Shown piece after piece: positions 1 through 7,403 of a DNA stretch of 24,635 nucleotides. Source of the DNA: a virus; the IMG/VR virus record IMGVR_UViG_3300020281_000124, positions 1-24,635 of that record; one strand, given 5' to 3'. The notes beneath the pieces were generated by a model. The model was not told the origin of the DNA. It did no database searches and saw only the letters and a list, made by a program, of their open reading frames with translations. Made by a program: the position numbers and the translations under genes. Position 1 is the first letter of the stretch; every line of letters starts with the position of its first letter.

Positions 1-145
1 GCAAAGTCACTGGCACTTTATGAGCTCTTGAATACTGATAAGCCATAAGTACACTGTGAGCTCTATCACCTAACCCTGGTGTTGTATATGGTCTATCTCC
101 ACTTCTCATACTCTTTGAGCGCAATGCTATATTTTTAGATTCCAT
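1..145 (-). CDS. Partial CDS, possible glycosyltransferase, runs off left edge
   Basis: An open frame begins at ATG 145 and leaves the window after 48 codons. The visible N-terminus reads MESKNIALRSK and then contains PGLGDRAHSVLMAYQYSRAH. The GLGDRxHxV stretch resembles the glycine-rich nucleotide-sugar loop seen near the N-terminus of some GT-B glycosyltransferases, which would fit the glycosyltransferase genes just upstream. The start overlaps the end of the preceding gene (stop 135-137), the packing style used throughout the window. The function is an inference from a short motif and context; the protein is too truncated to be sure. Confidence 0.5.
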   Translation of the reverse strand, partial: MESKNIALRSKSMRSGDRPYTTPGLGDRAHSVLMAYQYSRAHKVPVTL

Positions 146-824
146 ATGAAGTACTTAAATTTGTTGAATTGAACTTTACGGGACTTGGTAAAACATATTG
201 AATATTAACATTATAGCTATTTAACATAAAATCAGATTGATCTATACCAAATATGTCAACTGTGTCAAGCATTCTTTCAGCTCCTTTAGGAGTTATTGCA
301 TAAGCTCCAGTCCCAGGAACCATTAAAGAATCTTTCCATATATTTTCTCTATAATATTTAAGTGGATAATTTTGTGGTAAGTCATTAACTCCAAATCCAC
401 CCCATTCATAATCTTTAAACTTATTTAAATTTAATTTGCTTGGTGGTTTAAATACGTACTCTGCGTTTAATATTAAGTACTCATCAAACTGTAAATTACC
501 AGGGTCCATAACACTAATTGCATCGTGCTCAAGAAAAGCCAGTGTTTCATTTTCATCTAATACTCTTTTCCAAAACCTAACATGATTGATTGCACAACTT
601 ACTTTTGCTAAAAATCTGTTGTAGTTTTCTTTTTCAAAGTTATAAAGTCTGCTCTCAGCTATTATATGAAGTTCGTCGAACTCTTCAGTCTTTTCAACGG
701 TATCACGGGTAATACCCTCAACCATTTCTACATCCCAACCATTTCTCTTAAAAGAATTATAAGATTGTTGAGCTTGCTCTTCTGATTGAGCATGACCTTT
801 TATATAAACTATTTGTCCTCTCAA
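135..824 (-). CDS. Glycosyltransferase family 25-like protein
   Basis: A 229-residue protein resembling GT25 (LPS galactosyltransferase-type) enzymes, which move a sugar from a nucleotide sugar onto a glycan or protein. Visible signs are an N-terminal segment on 'misordered names' of the family (IVYIKGHAQS), the motif FLEHDAI at residues 97-103 in the place of the family's acidic metal/nucleotide-binding motif, and GTGAYAITPKGAERML at 171-186 followed by GIDQSDFMLN at 193-202, a pattern characteristic of GT25. It lies at the end of a four-gene glycosyltransferase island and its start overlaps the upstream gene by four bases. It may modify virion or host surface glycans; the substrate cannot be read from sequence. 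Confidence 0.72.
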   Translation of the reverse strand: MRGQIVYIKGHAQSEEQAQQSYNSFKRNGWDVEMVEGITRDTVEKTEEFDELHIIAESRLYNFEKENYNRFLAKVSCAINHVRFWKRVLDENETLAFLEHDAISVMDPGNLQFDEYLILNAEYVFKPPSKLNLNKFKDYEWGGFGVNDLPQNYPLKYYRENIWKDSLMVPGTGAYAITPKGAERMLDTVDIFGIDQSDFMLNSYNVNIQYVLPSPVKFNSTNLSTSYGI

Positions 825-1201
825 TGGCTTTTCTTTTCAGTTATGTTGCTGTTAAAAAATATGTCTGCTCTTTTTTTAGTCTCATGTCGTAAATCATTTA
901 GTTGTGTTATAAGATATGCCACATCGCTTTCTTCACGAGTATATCTTTCAACTGCTTTTCTTTTTCTATCTTCAAGTTCCCATAGCTCTAAGTTAATTGC
1001 TTCGAAAAGACGAAGATAATATCCCCAATCTTGAAAGTCAGGTCTAAGTTCTTTTGTATAGTTCTTAAGCTCTTCTTCAACATCAAGGCCTTTTGACTCT
1101 TTAATAAGAAGAATACTCCACCGATCTAGAAAGTCTCCTACACCAACATTAATTTTAAACGTTGTCGGTACATTTGTAGTAATTGAAGCATCAATTTTCA
1201 T
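821..1201 (-). CDS. DUF6165-like protein of glycosyltransferase clusters
   Basis: A 126-residue soluble, mostly helical protein. The N-terminal motif VGVGDFLDRWSILLIKESK (residues 20-38) matches the 'GELLDKxTILEIK' signature I associate with DUF6165. The central FEAINLELWELEDRKR and C-terminal ending NITEKKSH also fit that family, whose members usually end in a similar 'I-x-E-K-S' tail. DUF6165 genes typically sit beside glycosyltransferases, as here, between a GT8-like and a GT25-like gene, overlapping both by a few bases. No catalytic residues are evident, and the biochemical role of the family is unknown to me. Confidence 0.68.
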   Translation of the reverse strand: MKIDASITTNVPTTFKINVGVGDFLDRWSILLIKESKGLDVEEELKNYTKELRPDFQDWGYYLRLFEAINLELWELEDRKRKAVERYTREESDVAYLITQLNDLRHETKKRADIFFNSNITEKKSH

Positions 1202-1979
1202 TTATTTCCTCCATAAGTTTTTCTACGTTTTCGCCACCGTTTGGTAATTTATCTTTAAGAAAGAAATGTACAAAGTGTGCTTCTTTTATATCATCAACTG
1301 CCGTGTAAAGTGCATTCCACTTCCAATCTAACTTTTTAACTGGTATTCCTTTTACTTTAAACCAGTAGTTTAAAGTCATCTGATCTGATTGCCACTTAAG
1401 TGGACCTACACCATCTACAAAATCTGCTAAGATACTTTGTTCTAAAAATTGTCTAGGATTCATTCCATTTAAAGCTTGTAACATTTTTTTAGAATTGTAT
1501 AACATTACACCAGAATTAAAAAATGCTCCTCCAGTTCTATTATTCCATTCCCAATCGTATTTACTGTAGTTAGACCAAATGCTAGTTGAATATGCTTTTA
1601 TCTTTTCAGCGTACACTTGGTTCATAGGAAGATCACATTCATAAACACTGGCAACTGTTTCACTAGATATTTCATTAAATATATTAGGCGCAGTAGGTCT
1701 AATATAAATGTCAGAATCTATTACACAGCATTTTTTATAGTCTTTAAAATAATCAAATACGTTTTCTTTTTCAAATATAGCCATGTAGCCTAACTTCTTC
1801 CAGCCACCGGTTTTGTCTCTTCTATCTGTTCTAAAAATGTTAGGTGTTATTCTTAACTTCGGTGCAGTTAATATCTTGTAGTGCGCACCTATTTTTTTAG
1901 CATATTCTTTAACTGATTTAGTACAGTGATTATATAATTTTTTTTCTTCACCTAAGTATACTTGATATATTAAGTTCAT
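1191..1979 (-). CDS. GT8-like glycosyltransferase, paralogue 2
   Basis: A 262-residue protein with a GT-A type nucleotide-diphospho-sugar transferase layout. It opens with MNLIYQVYLGEEKKLYNHC, has the DxD metal/nucleotide-sugar motif as CVIDSDIYIRP (D88 and D90), and ends with HFVHFFLKDKLPNGGENVEKL. It is clearly paralogous to the adjacent upstream gene: both share the opening, the F-E-K-E-N-x-F-D-Y block before the DxD, a W-K-W-N-A-L-Y block near the C-terminus and the ending. This points to tandem duplication. The start overlaps the stop of the upstream copy by four bases. Acceptor and sugar donor are unknown. Confidence 0.75.
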   Translation of the reverse strand: MNLIYQVYLGEEKKLYNHCTKSVKEYAKKIGAHYKILTAPKLRITPNIFRTDRRDKTGGWKKLGYMAIFEKENVFDYFKDYKKCCVIDSDIYIRPTAPNIFNEISSETVASVYECDLPMNQVYAEKIKAYSTSIWSNYSKYDWEWNNRTGGAFFNSGVMLYNSKKMLQALNGMNPRQFLEQSILADFVDGVGPLKWQSDQMTLNYWFKVKGIPVKKLDWKWNALYTAVDDIKEAHFVHFFLKDKLPNGGENVEKLMEEINEN

Positions 1980-2803
1980 GTTAACCTTTTCATTAGTTCA
2001 TCTATGTTTTCACCATTATGAGGCAGACTTTGTTTCTTAAAAAAATGTATAAAATATGCTTCTTTTATCTTATCATCTGGAACAGCTGAATATAAAGCGT
2101 TCCATTTCCAACTTAATTCTTGTTGAATCATATTTTCTTTTTTGATCCAGTAATTAAGAAGCGTTTGATCAGTACTCCATTTCCATGCACCCTCACCATC
2201 AACAAATCTTTTAAATTCTGGTCTTTGAATAAAATCTTTACCAGATTGCCGTTTACCATTTGATTGTACTGGTAAGTACATTACAATATGTCTATTCAAT
2301 AACATCATACCCATATTATAAAAATGAGCACCGTGCTGATTCCATTTCCAGTCTACATCAGTTAAACTACCATATTGTGCTTTAGTATATTCGACAAGTT
2401 TTTGTTTATACGAATCTTCTACAGGCGATGTTCTTTCTGCAACTCCTGCAAATTCAGTTTCATGGTTCATTTCGTCGAAGATGTTTGGTGTGTTAGGTCT
2501 TACATATATGTCTGCGTCAATAATACAGATTTGGTCGTACCTATCCCAGTAATCAAATGCATTTTCTTTTTCAAATATAGGTAAGAATCCACCGTGCTGT
2601 TCCCACGCTCTAGGGTGCCGATTAGTAGCAAACACATCGGGTTTTATTCTCATTATAGGTTGAGTCTGTATTACATAGTCAACTTTATTTCTAGGGATTT
2701 CTTTACGATTTATTTCTTCGGCATATTCTTTAACTGACTTAGTACAATGATCATATAAACGAGTTCTATTACCAACGTAAACTTGATATATCAATCTTTT
2801 CAT
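1976..2803 (-). CDS. GT8-like glycosyltransferase, paralogue 1
   Basis: A 275-residue GT-A type glycosyltransferase-like protein. The start MKRLIYQVYVGNRTRLYDHC is followed by the block FEKENAFDYW and the DxD motif in IIDADIYVRP (D96 and D98), expected to bind a divalent metal and nucleotide-sugar. Near the end it has WKWNALYSAVPDD and IHFFKKQSLPHNGENIDEL. It pairs with the next gene as a diverged tandem duplicate, but carries extra residues around 30-45 and 160-185. No membrane segment is visible, so it probably acts in the cytoplasm. Likely role, by inference, is decorating virion proteins or host glycans. Confidence 0.75.
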   Translation of the reverse strand: MKRLIYQVYVGNRTRLYDHCTKSVKEYAEEINRKEIPRNKVDYVIQTQPIMRIKPDVFATNRHPRAWEQHGGFLPIFEKENAFDYWDRYDQICIIDADIYVRPNTPNIFDEMNHETEFAGVAERTSPVEDSYKQKLVEYTKAQYGSLTDVDWKWNQHGAHFYNMGMMLLNRHIVMYLPVQSNGKRQSGKDFIQRPEFKRFVDGEGAWKWSTDQTLLNYWIKKENMIQQELSWKWNALYSAVPDDKIKEAYFIHFFKKQSLPHNGENIDELMKRLT

Positions 2804-2818
2804 GACAAAACCTTTTCA

Positions 2819-3148
2819 TTATTTTTTCTTTGCTAATGCTTGCGCTCCAAAGTATGCCGCGACAATCGCTGCAACTGATACGTAATACACTGCTGCCATG
2901 TCACCTAATATCTTAGCAGCTTGATCTAACGTGAATAAAATACATATTACTACCATAGAAGGATAAAGTAACATTCCCCACAAGGCGAACCACGCCATGT
3001 ACCTTTGGGCATCTTGTTTTTTATCTTCATTCTCCATTCTCATCAATTTTTCTTCCATTTCAAATTCTTCGTCGGTTACTATACCGTCACCATCTTTATC
3101 AAAGTTGGCGTACTTGCTTTCGGGTTCTAGTTTTTTTTGTGCAGCCAT
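2819..3148 (-). CDS. EF-hand membrane protein
   Basis: A 109-residue protein with a single canonical EF-hand loop, DKDGDGIVTDEE at residues 17-28. All calcium-coordinating positions are satisfied (D17, D19, D21, T25, E28). A charged helix follows at about 29-50, then two hydrophobic segments at about 52-72 and 84-104, with a lysine-rich tail. It is expected in the inner membrane with the EF-hand at the N-terminal face. The start is set by a strong AAGGAG site about 8 bases upstream of ATG 3148, inside the end of the previous gene. A calcium-sensing or holin-like role would be speculation. Confidence 0.72.
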   Translation of the reverse strand: MAAQKKLEPESKYANFDKDGDGIVTDEEFEMEEKLMRMENEDKKQDAQRYMAWFALWGMLLYPSMVVICILFTLDQAAKILGDMAAVYYVSVAAIVAAYFGAQALAKKK

Positions 3149-3371
3149 CGCTAAACTCCTTAATTATCTTCGCTATGTTTAAAGCTCTTTTATATCCATT
3201 ACGAAGAGAATTAGACTTATTGCCATTCTTTATAAACCACTTAATAGTATCTATATCAGATCCTTCAGGTATATTGTAATTACGAGTAAGTTCTTCAAAT
3301 AGTGTTCTCAAAAAGAGACATTGCGTGAGCGATATTTCAGTGCCCGAACATTTTTCTAGTTCTATATTCAT
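3099..3371 (-). CDS. Hypothetical protein
   Basis: A 90-residue protein I do not recognise. It is predicted mainly helical, with a basic tail (TKKTRTRKQVRQL) and two cysteines near the N-terminus (C8 and C18). It overlaps the MGME1-like nuclease gene by 35 bases at its start and the EF-hand gene by 50 bases at its end. Such long overlaps are unusual even here. It is kept because the frame is open through the region between the two better-supported genes and there is no other gene to fill it. No membrane segment or signal peptide is visible. Confidence 0.55.
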   Translation of the reverse strand: MNIELEKCSGTEISLTQCLFLRTLFEELTRNYNIPEGSDIDTIKWFIKNGNKSNSLRNGYKRALNIAKIIKEFSDGCTKKTRTRKQVRQL

Positions 3372-4011
3372 GTATAGTATCTTTCAATAGTTTAATCCAG
3401 TTATCCCGATGTTCTACAAACACCTGAGGTTTTTCATGATCGACGTCCATTACAATTACAATATTTGGAACAGACATTCCAGTTCGCTCTTCCCACATTA
3501 CAGAGTACGCAGCTCCTTGAGCAAAGTAACTGTGTATCTTATCTTTTTTCTTTATTCGTTTTGAAGTTTTAAAATCTATAATAGAAGGAACACCATTATA
3601 TTCTGCAATGCAATCGCATCTTCCAGCCACGCCAAGATGTTTACTGTATAGCGGAAGTTCTAAACCAAATATAGTTCCAACTTTATCGAGTGCTGGTTTT
3701 AAATTTTCAAGGCTTTGCCTGATATGAGGTAAAAAATCTGAAGTATCTTCGTTTCTTAAATACTTTTCTACGATAGAATGAACTTTGGTACCACGCCTAG
3801 ACGCTTTGCCGCTGACGATTTCAGCTTGTTCTTCACCAACTCTTTCACGCCAAGCTCTTATGGCGTCTTCACTAAGTATACTTAGAACAGTTGTAATACT
3901 AGGATATTGGACACCATCAGGAGTAGAATAAGTTCTCCCAGATTTGGCAGTGATGCAATCCAAGTCTTCATATCCAATATTAACCGTTTCATGACTGAAC
4001 TTCTTTATCAT
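3337..4011 (-). CDS. MGME1-like PD-(D/E)XK exonuclease
   Basis: A 224-residue nuclease of the PD-(D/E)XK superfamily, resembling the Cas4/RecB/MGME1-type DNA exonucleases common in T4-like phages. Motifs in order: RRGTKVHSIVE with H78 (helical motif), GLELPLY at 116-122, GVAGRCDCI with catalytic D133, IIDFKTSKR with D146 and K148 (the D-x-K core), and YFAQGAAY with Q165. All core residues are present, so it is likely active on DNA ends, in recombination, replication or host DNA breakdown. The start overlaps the 2OG oxygenase gene by 23 bases. Confidence 0.8.
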   Translation of the reverse strand: MIKKFSHETVNIGYEDLDCITAKSGRTYSTPDGVQYPSITTVLSILSEDAIRAWRERVGEEQAEIVSGKASRRGTKVHSIVEKYLRNEDTSDFLPHIRQSLENLKPALDKVGTIFGLELPLYSKHLGVAGRCDCIAEYNGVPSIIDFKTSKRIKKKDKIHSYFAQGAAYSVMWEERTGMSVPNIVIVMDVDHEKPQVFVEHRDNWIKLLKDTIHEYRTRKMFGH

Positions 4012-4537
4012 ATGTTATCATTTCTTTTGGTATATAGTTTATATTTATCACAAATCTATATCGTGCATCTGAATGTGTAGTTCCAGAATGTCTATGATGA
4101 GAATCAAATCTTACTAATCTTCTTGCTTTACTATAAACTTTCGATCCGTCCATAAAATATGTATAACCATTATTGTCATTCACATAGTACACACAAGTTT
4201 TAGCTTTATAAGGAGTATCAGTATGAGGAGGAAATTTTATTATGTCTTTGGTATAAGCGGTAGAATTAACTTTTATCCTTAATATTATGGCGGGATCAAG
4301 TTTTTTTATAATACTATCAACTAAAGAGTAGTACTCACTTTTATGATTACTATCGTTTCTATATAAGAAATGAAAATATTGACTGTTCCAGTATTCATCG
4401 TTTCCATCTGATACTTTATGCGATATGTACCAAGGAAACCTGTTGCTACTTAGTATTTTGAATATATGATCGTTCGTATAGTCTGGTATAAAGTCGTCAA
4501 TGACTTCATACACCGGTTTTATTTTCTTGTTTTCCAT
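3989..4537 (-). CDS. 2OG-Fe(II) oxygenase family protein
   Basis: A 182-residue jelly-roll dioxygenase of the type frequent in marine T4-like phages. The iron-binding triad reads H105-x-D107 in FPPHTDTPYK and H150 in FDSHHRHSG. An arginine near 159-161 (DARYRF) before the final VININYI strand would hold 2-oxoglutarate. The N-terminal YEVIDDFIPDY is the usual opening of prolyl-hydroxylase-like members. It is expected to couple 2-oxoglutarate decarboxylation to hydroxylation of an unknown protein or nucleic acid substrate. It overlaps both neighbours by about 25-30 bases. The family call is firm; the substrate is unknown. Confidence 0.82.
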   Translation of the reverse strand: MENKKIKPVYEVIDDFIPDYTNDHIFKILSSNRFPWYISHKVSDGNDEYWNSQYFHFLYRNDSNHKSEYYSLVDSIIKKLDPAIILRIKVNSTAYTKDIIKFPPHTDTPYKAKTCVYYVNDNNGYTYFMDGSKVYSKARRLVRFDSHHRHSGTTHSDARYRFVININYIPKEMITYDKEVQS

Positions 4538-4769
4538 AATTATATTTAAATATGTCTTTTACAGCGTCTGTTGTTATACAATAAATTGCTTCTGGTGTAT
4601 ATCTATAATTGTAGGATGCAGCTGCTTGTTGATATATTCTCATGTGCATTACACTAACGTATTCTCTACACTCTTTTTCAGTTTCAAAAGATGGACTTTT
4701 AAAAACGTACATAGGTCTTTCGATCTCTACACTAGTCATTAAAAACGATACTATTAAAAAGAATTTCAT
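4506..4769 (-). CDS. Small possibly exported protein
   Basis: An 87-residue protein starting MKFFLIVSFLMTSVEIERP, a short positively charged then hydrophobic stretch that could be a weak signal peptide. The remainder contains two cysteines (in KECREYV and IYCITTD) that could form a disulphide after export. An AAAGG site lies about 10 bases before ATG 4769. I do not recognise the family. The hydrophobic segment is short, so cytoplasmic location is also possible. The start is five bases beyond the stop of the upstream gene. Confidence 0.6.
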   Translation of the reverse strand: MKFFLIVSFLMTSVEIERPMYVFKSPSFETEKECREYVSVMHMRIYQQAAASYNYRYTPEAIYCITTDAVKDIFKYNYGKQENKTGV

Positions 4770-4774
4770 CTGTT

Positions 4775-5005
4775 TTATACCTTTATTGTGTTACCTCTAC
4801 CTGATGCTTTTTTTATTCTTTTCAAATTGTCTTTCCATCCATTATCTGTTTTTGATAATAGACTGCCATGATGTGATATTACGCCTGGGAATTTTAAAAC
4901 TTTTATACAATTGTGCTTTTTAAGATAATCTTGTAATTCATCTGCACTGCATTCAATGTCGTACTCATCACCTTCTTCCAAAGGTTTTACTGTATACTTA
5001 GGCAC
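4775..5005 (-). CDS. Small conserved phage protein, GTG start
   Basis: A 76-residue protein that probably starts at GTG 5005 rather than at an ATG further upstream. GGAAGGA lies about 7 bases before this GTG, and starting here limits the overlap with the preceding gene to eight bases. The product begins PKYTVKPLEEGDEYDIE and ends DNGWKDNLKRIKKASGRGN plus four residues. This layout (opening strand pair, helix, then GWKDxLxRIKK near the end) resembles small T4-like marine phage proteins that start MPTYTF. No zinc-binding cysteines remain. Function unknown. Confidence 0.65.
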   Translation of the reverse strand: MPKYTVKPLEEGDEYDIECSADELQDYLKKHNCIKVLKFPGVISHHGSLLSKTDNGWKDNLKRIKKASGRGNTIKV

Positions 5006-5558
5006 CTTTATATCCTTCCCACCAGTCAGGAGCTGGTCTTTTCCATTCCCATTTAGCAAAATCTTTTGCATAGTGATAGTAGTTACGATACGCTTGAACT
5101 GCATCACCTGGGACTTTACACTCCGGATAATGGCTCATGGCTTGAGCAAATTCAGTCAGTCCAACATGAGGAATGTTTTCTGGAGGAGCAGCAAGAATAA
5201 GACCTAACTTTTCGAAAGTCACGTGCTTTTTATTTCTGCGGTACTCAAACTCTTTAGCCATGGAAGCAAAGTGACCGTAATGCCAGTCATAGTTTTGTTT
5301 GCTAGCCATGGTCCATGTTGTACAAGGATGATGCTTGTGGACTGCTAAATAATATAAATTATCACGGATGTCGCCGAAAGAGTAGTAAGTTTGCATAGTC
5401 TTTCCAGACTTTGACCTACGTTTCTCTGGCTTACCGTCAAGAAGCCTGTGTGCAGTACTTAGCATTTGAGCAGATTCCACAATCATCTTAGGAATATGCC
5501 TATCGCAAAGCATTTGAGCTGCCTTGACTGGATTTTTATCTAGTATAAAAATATTCAT
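4998..5558 (-). CDS. Conserved phage protein of unknown function
   Basis: A 186-residue protein opening MNIFILDKNPVKAAQMLCDR, then HIPKMIVESAQMLSTAHRLL. This N-terminal block is one I recognise as conserved among phage hypothetical proteins, but no function is known to me. The body is rich in aromatic residues and histidines (HKHHPCTTW, YDWHYGHFASM) and ends KWEWKRPAPDWWEGYKGA. The His/Cys/Asp content would allow a metal site, which is only a guess. It is the first gene after a promoter-bearing gap (TTTACA-N17-TATAAT at 5580-5608), with an AAAGGTG ribosome site just before ATG 5558. Confidence 0.7.
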   Translation of the reverse strand: MNIFILDKNPVKAAQMLCDRHIPKMIVESAQMLSTAHRLLDGKPEKRRSKSGKTMQTYYSFGDIRDNLYYLAVHKHHPCTTWTMASKQNYDWHYGHFASMAKEFEYRRNKKHVTFEKLGLILAAPPENIPHVGLTEFAQAMSHYPECKVPGDAVQAYRNYYHYAKDFAKWEWKRPAPDWWEGYKGA

Positions 5559-5579
5559 GTATCACCTTTAAATAATAAT

Positions 5580-5608
5580 ATTATAACATAATTTAGTTCA
5601 TTTGTAAA
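5580..5608 (-). promoter_or_regulatory. Host sigma70-type promoter, tandem with a second weaker one
   Basis: On the minus strand TTTACA (5603-5608) is separated by exactly 17 bases from a perfect TATAAT (5580-5585), about 22 bases before the next start codon. A second candidate, TTTACA at 5633-5638 with TATAAA 18 bases on, lies just upstream and overlaps the end of a small gene. A TATAAATA late-type match (5609-5616) is also embedded here. The -35 flank (TTTACAAATG) is shared with the promoter at 7691-7719. Confidence 0.75.
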
Positions 5609-5623
5609 TATTTATATATTTCT

Positions 5624-5779
5624 TTAAGTTGAAATGTAAACCTCCGGTACTTTTGTTAATTTAATTTGTTTTTCTATGAAATTTTTTCTTTTAAGAATTT
5701 TATTCATTCGATTAATCCTACCTCTCTTTTTTAACTTTGAAGCTTGAATATCTAAATCTTTAACAATTTTTAGTACCAT
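5624..5779 (-). CDS. Small basic hypothetical protein (51 aa)
   Basis: A 51-residue reading frame fills most of the gap between the DUF6433 gene and the next promoter. It starts MVLKIVKDLDIQASKLKKRG and ends TKVPEVYIST. An AAAGGC ribosome-binding sequence lies about 8 bases upstream of ATG 5779. The product is very basic (many Lys/Arg) and predicted helical through about residue 40, suggesting a nucleic-acid-binding or small regulatory role. I do not recognise it. Its stop lies just before the promoter at 5580-5608. Confidence 0.6.
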   Translation of the reverse strand: MVLKIVKDLDIQASKLKKRGRINRMNKILKRKNFIEKQIKLTKVPEVYIST

Positions 5780-5805
5780 TTTACTGCCTTTCTACAATAG
5801 TAGAG

Positions 5806-6222
5806 TCAGTCTTCTAGTAACCCTGGAAAAGCCTCCTCTACTACAGGTCTTGATAGACCTTTTATATTTTGCTTATTAATCATTGCAATAATAATTTTTG
5901 CATCTTCAGGATGCACACCTTCTAAGATTCCTATGAATATTTGCTCTCTCTTATATTTCTGCATCTTGTCACCGGGTCCACCTTTTACAAAGTATTTAAA
6001 CTTCGTATTTTCTCTAAGAAGATTTGTAGGGTGGTGATGAGCTGGAGATGCGGTATATGGAGGAGTACCTGTAGGTAAATTCCATATTACCTTAGAATCC
6101 ATTGAGCCTCTTATAATATCTTTAAGAGCCCAACTTTCGTTTTGTTTAAGTAACTTAATTTTTTCGCCTTTAGTTCGAGCTTTTGTTACTTCTTCTAAGA
6201 CTTCATAAACATACTGTTTCAT
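5806..6222 (-). CDS. DUF6433 family protein
   Basis: A 138-residue protein matching the DUF6433 family of T4-like marine phages. The signature is KDIIRGSMDSKVIWNLPTG followed by TPPYTASPA (about residues 34-60), then FKYFVKGGPGDKMQKYKREQ and a C-terminal VHPEDAKIIIAMINKQ helix ending VVEEAFPGLL. The family is conserved next to replication genes in these phages, and here its start overlaps the RNase H gene by four bases. The biochemical function is unknown to me; a role in DNA metabolism or transcription is only suggested by location. Confidence 0.78.
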   Translation of the reverse strand: MKQYVYEVLEEVTKARTKGEKIKLLKQNESWALKDIIRGSMDSKVIWNLPTGTPPYTASPAHHHPTNLLRENTKFKYFVKGGPGDKMQKYKREQIFIGILEGVHPEDAKIIIAMINKQNIKGLSRPVVEEAFPGLLED

Positions 6223-7082
6223 GAAATAAACTCCTGTACACTTTCAATCAAATTATTACAACGCTTGGCAACTAGGTAATTAAAAGTCTTAAACTTATTG
6301 CTCCAAACGTCTTGTCCTATAAAAGTATTTATAATTTCTTTTCTTAGATCTTGCGGAGTTTCAGTGAGATCAATTAATTTTTTGTTTCTACAATAATTAC
6401 GATACCACGAAGCTGCATATAACAACTCTCCTTCGTCAAGATCTTGTATAATACTATCTATCTTCTTTTTGGACATAGGAGTTTGCCTAAAGCCTTCGAC
6501 AAAAGTATTATCATCAGACAAGATGTTTGGTACTCCATCGCCTTTGTCACCTTTGATAATATGAGTTTGTAAATATAATCTAGGATTCTTTTCTACTAAC
6601 TCTTTTTTAAGAAGAGGCGAATACTGTCTTACAAATTTGTACTTTTGTAATTGCAAGAAATCTCTGTCAGAAGATACTATCATGATCTTTTCATGATTGT
6701 AATCTCTGTTTGGATCTGGATTCATAGTAACTATTGTACCTATAATATCATCGGCCTCGCAACCATCTATATGAATAACCTTATATGGAAAGTTTTCTTT
6801 TATTTCATCTTTTACCATATGAAGTATTCTAAATGCCTCACCCCAATCAAAAGAAGACTTATCTCTATCTTTTTTTCTGCCAGCTTTATACTGTGGAAAA
6901 GCTTTTCTGCGCCAGTTATTTGCGCCGTCAACGGCTATTACAAGTTCGCCGTAATCATCTTTGAATTTAGTACGATACATTCTTAATGAGTTAAGTATCA
7001 TATGTCTTATCATACCTTCGTCAAAGGTTTTATTAATAATAATACTCGCTAAAGCAATGCCACTATAATCAACTATAATCAT
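6219..7082 (-). CDS. rnh: T4-like RNase H (FEN-1 family 5' nuclease)
   Basis: A 287-residue 5'-3' exonuclease/flap endonuclease of the T4 RNase H type, which removes RNA primers and flaps during lagging-strand synthesis. The acidic metal-binding residues are visible in order: D5 (IIVDYSG), D52 (IAVDGANNWRR), E109, D111 and D112 (CEADDIIGT), D139 and D141 (VSSDRDF), and D179 and D182 in the helix-hairpin-helix entry GDKGDGVPNIL. R58/R59 and K60 follow the second motif as expected for substrate binding. Length is close to T4 RNase H (about 305). It overlaps its neighbours by four bases on each side, implying coupled translation. Confidence 0.9.
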   Translation of the reverse strand: MIIVDYSGIALASIIINKTFDEGMIRHMILNSLRMYRTKFKDDYGELVIAVDGANNWRRKAFPQYKAGRKKDRDKSSFDWGEAFRILHMVKDEIKENFPYKVIHIDGCEADDIIGTIVTMNPDPNRDYNHEKIMIVSSDRDFLQLQKYKFVRQYSPLLKKELVEKNPRLYLQTHIIKGDKGDGVPNILSDDNTFVEGFRQTPMSKKKIDSIIQDLDEGELLYAASWYRNYCRNKKLIDLTETPQDLRKEIINTFIGQDVWSNKFKTFNYLVAKRCNNLIESVQEFIS

Positions 7083-7402
7083 GAGTATTCACTCCATGTT
7101 GGATCTGGATATCTAGATTCACGTCTTCTCCAAATATATACATCCCATAGTGTAGCATTTTTCATACCACCTCGAGGATTACCGCCGTAGACAAAACCTT
7201 TGATTGGCTTTCTACCTTTTCTTTCAAGTCTAAATTTATCTCTAGTACTTGAATTTACATTTCTAACAATGGCTTTTACCATATCATATTCTTGCATATC
7301 TTTTGAGTTACACGGATTAAATCTGCCAACCCACGACTTGCTTCGCCTATTAGCAACTTTTTCTGTATTGATATGATCGAACTTTCCTACGAATATACCC
7401 AT
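7079..7402 (-). CDS. Basic hypothetical phage protein (107 aa)
   Basis: A 107-residue, strongly basic protein starting MGIFVGKFDHINTEK. It contains KSWVGRFNPCNSKDMQEYDM, GRKPIKGFVYGGNPRGGMKN and LWDVYIWRRRESRYPDP. The many Arg/Trp/Tyr residues suggest nucleic-acid contact, but no known domain is evident to me. AAAGG precedes the ATG by about 10 bases inside the end of the previous gene, and the gene overlaps rnh by four bases at its end. Its position directly before rnh makes a DNA-metabolism role plausible but unproven. Confidence 0.62.
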   Translation of the reverse strand: MGIFVGKFDHINTEKVANRRSKSWVGRFNPCNSKDMQEYDMVKAIVRNVNSSTRDKFRLERKGRKPIKGFVYGGNPRGGMKNATLWDVYIWRRRESRYPDPTWSEYS

Positions 7403-7403
7403 A

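Noticed and set aside
6326-6333. TATAAATA late-promoter match inside rnh, with similar ones at 13997-14004 and 16811-16818
   Set aside because: These lie inside coding sequence. Such AT-rich octamers are expected several times by chance in a window of this composition, so only intergenic matches were kept.
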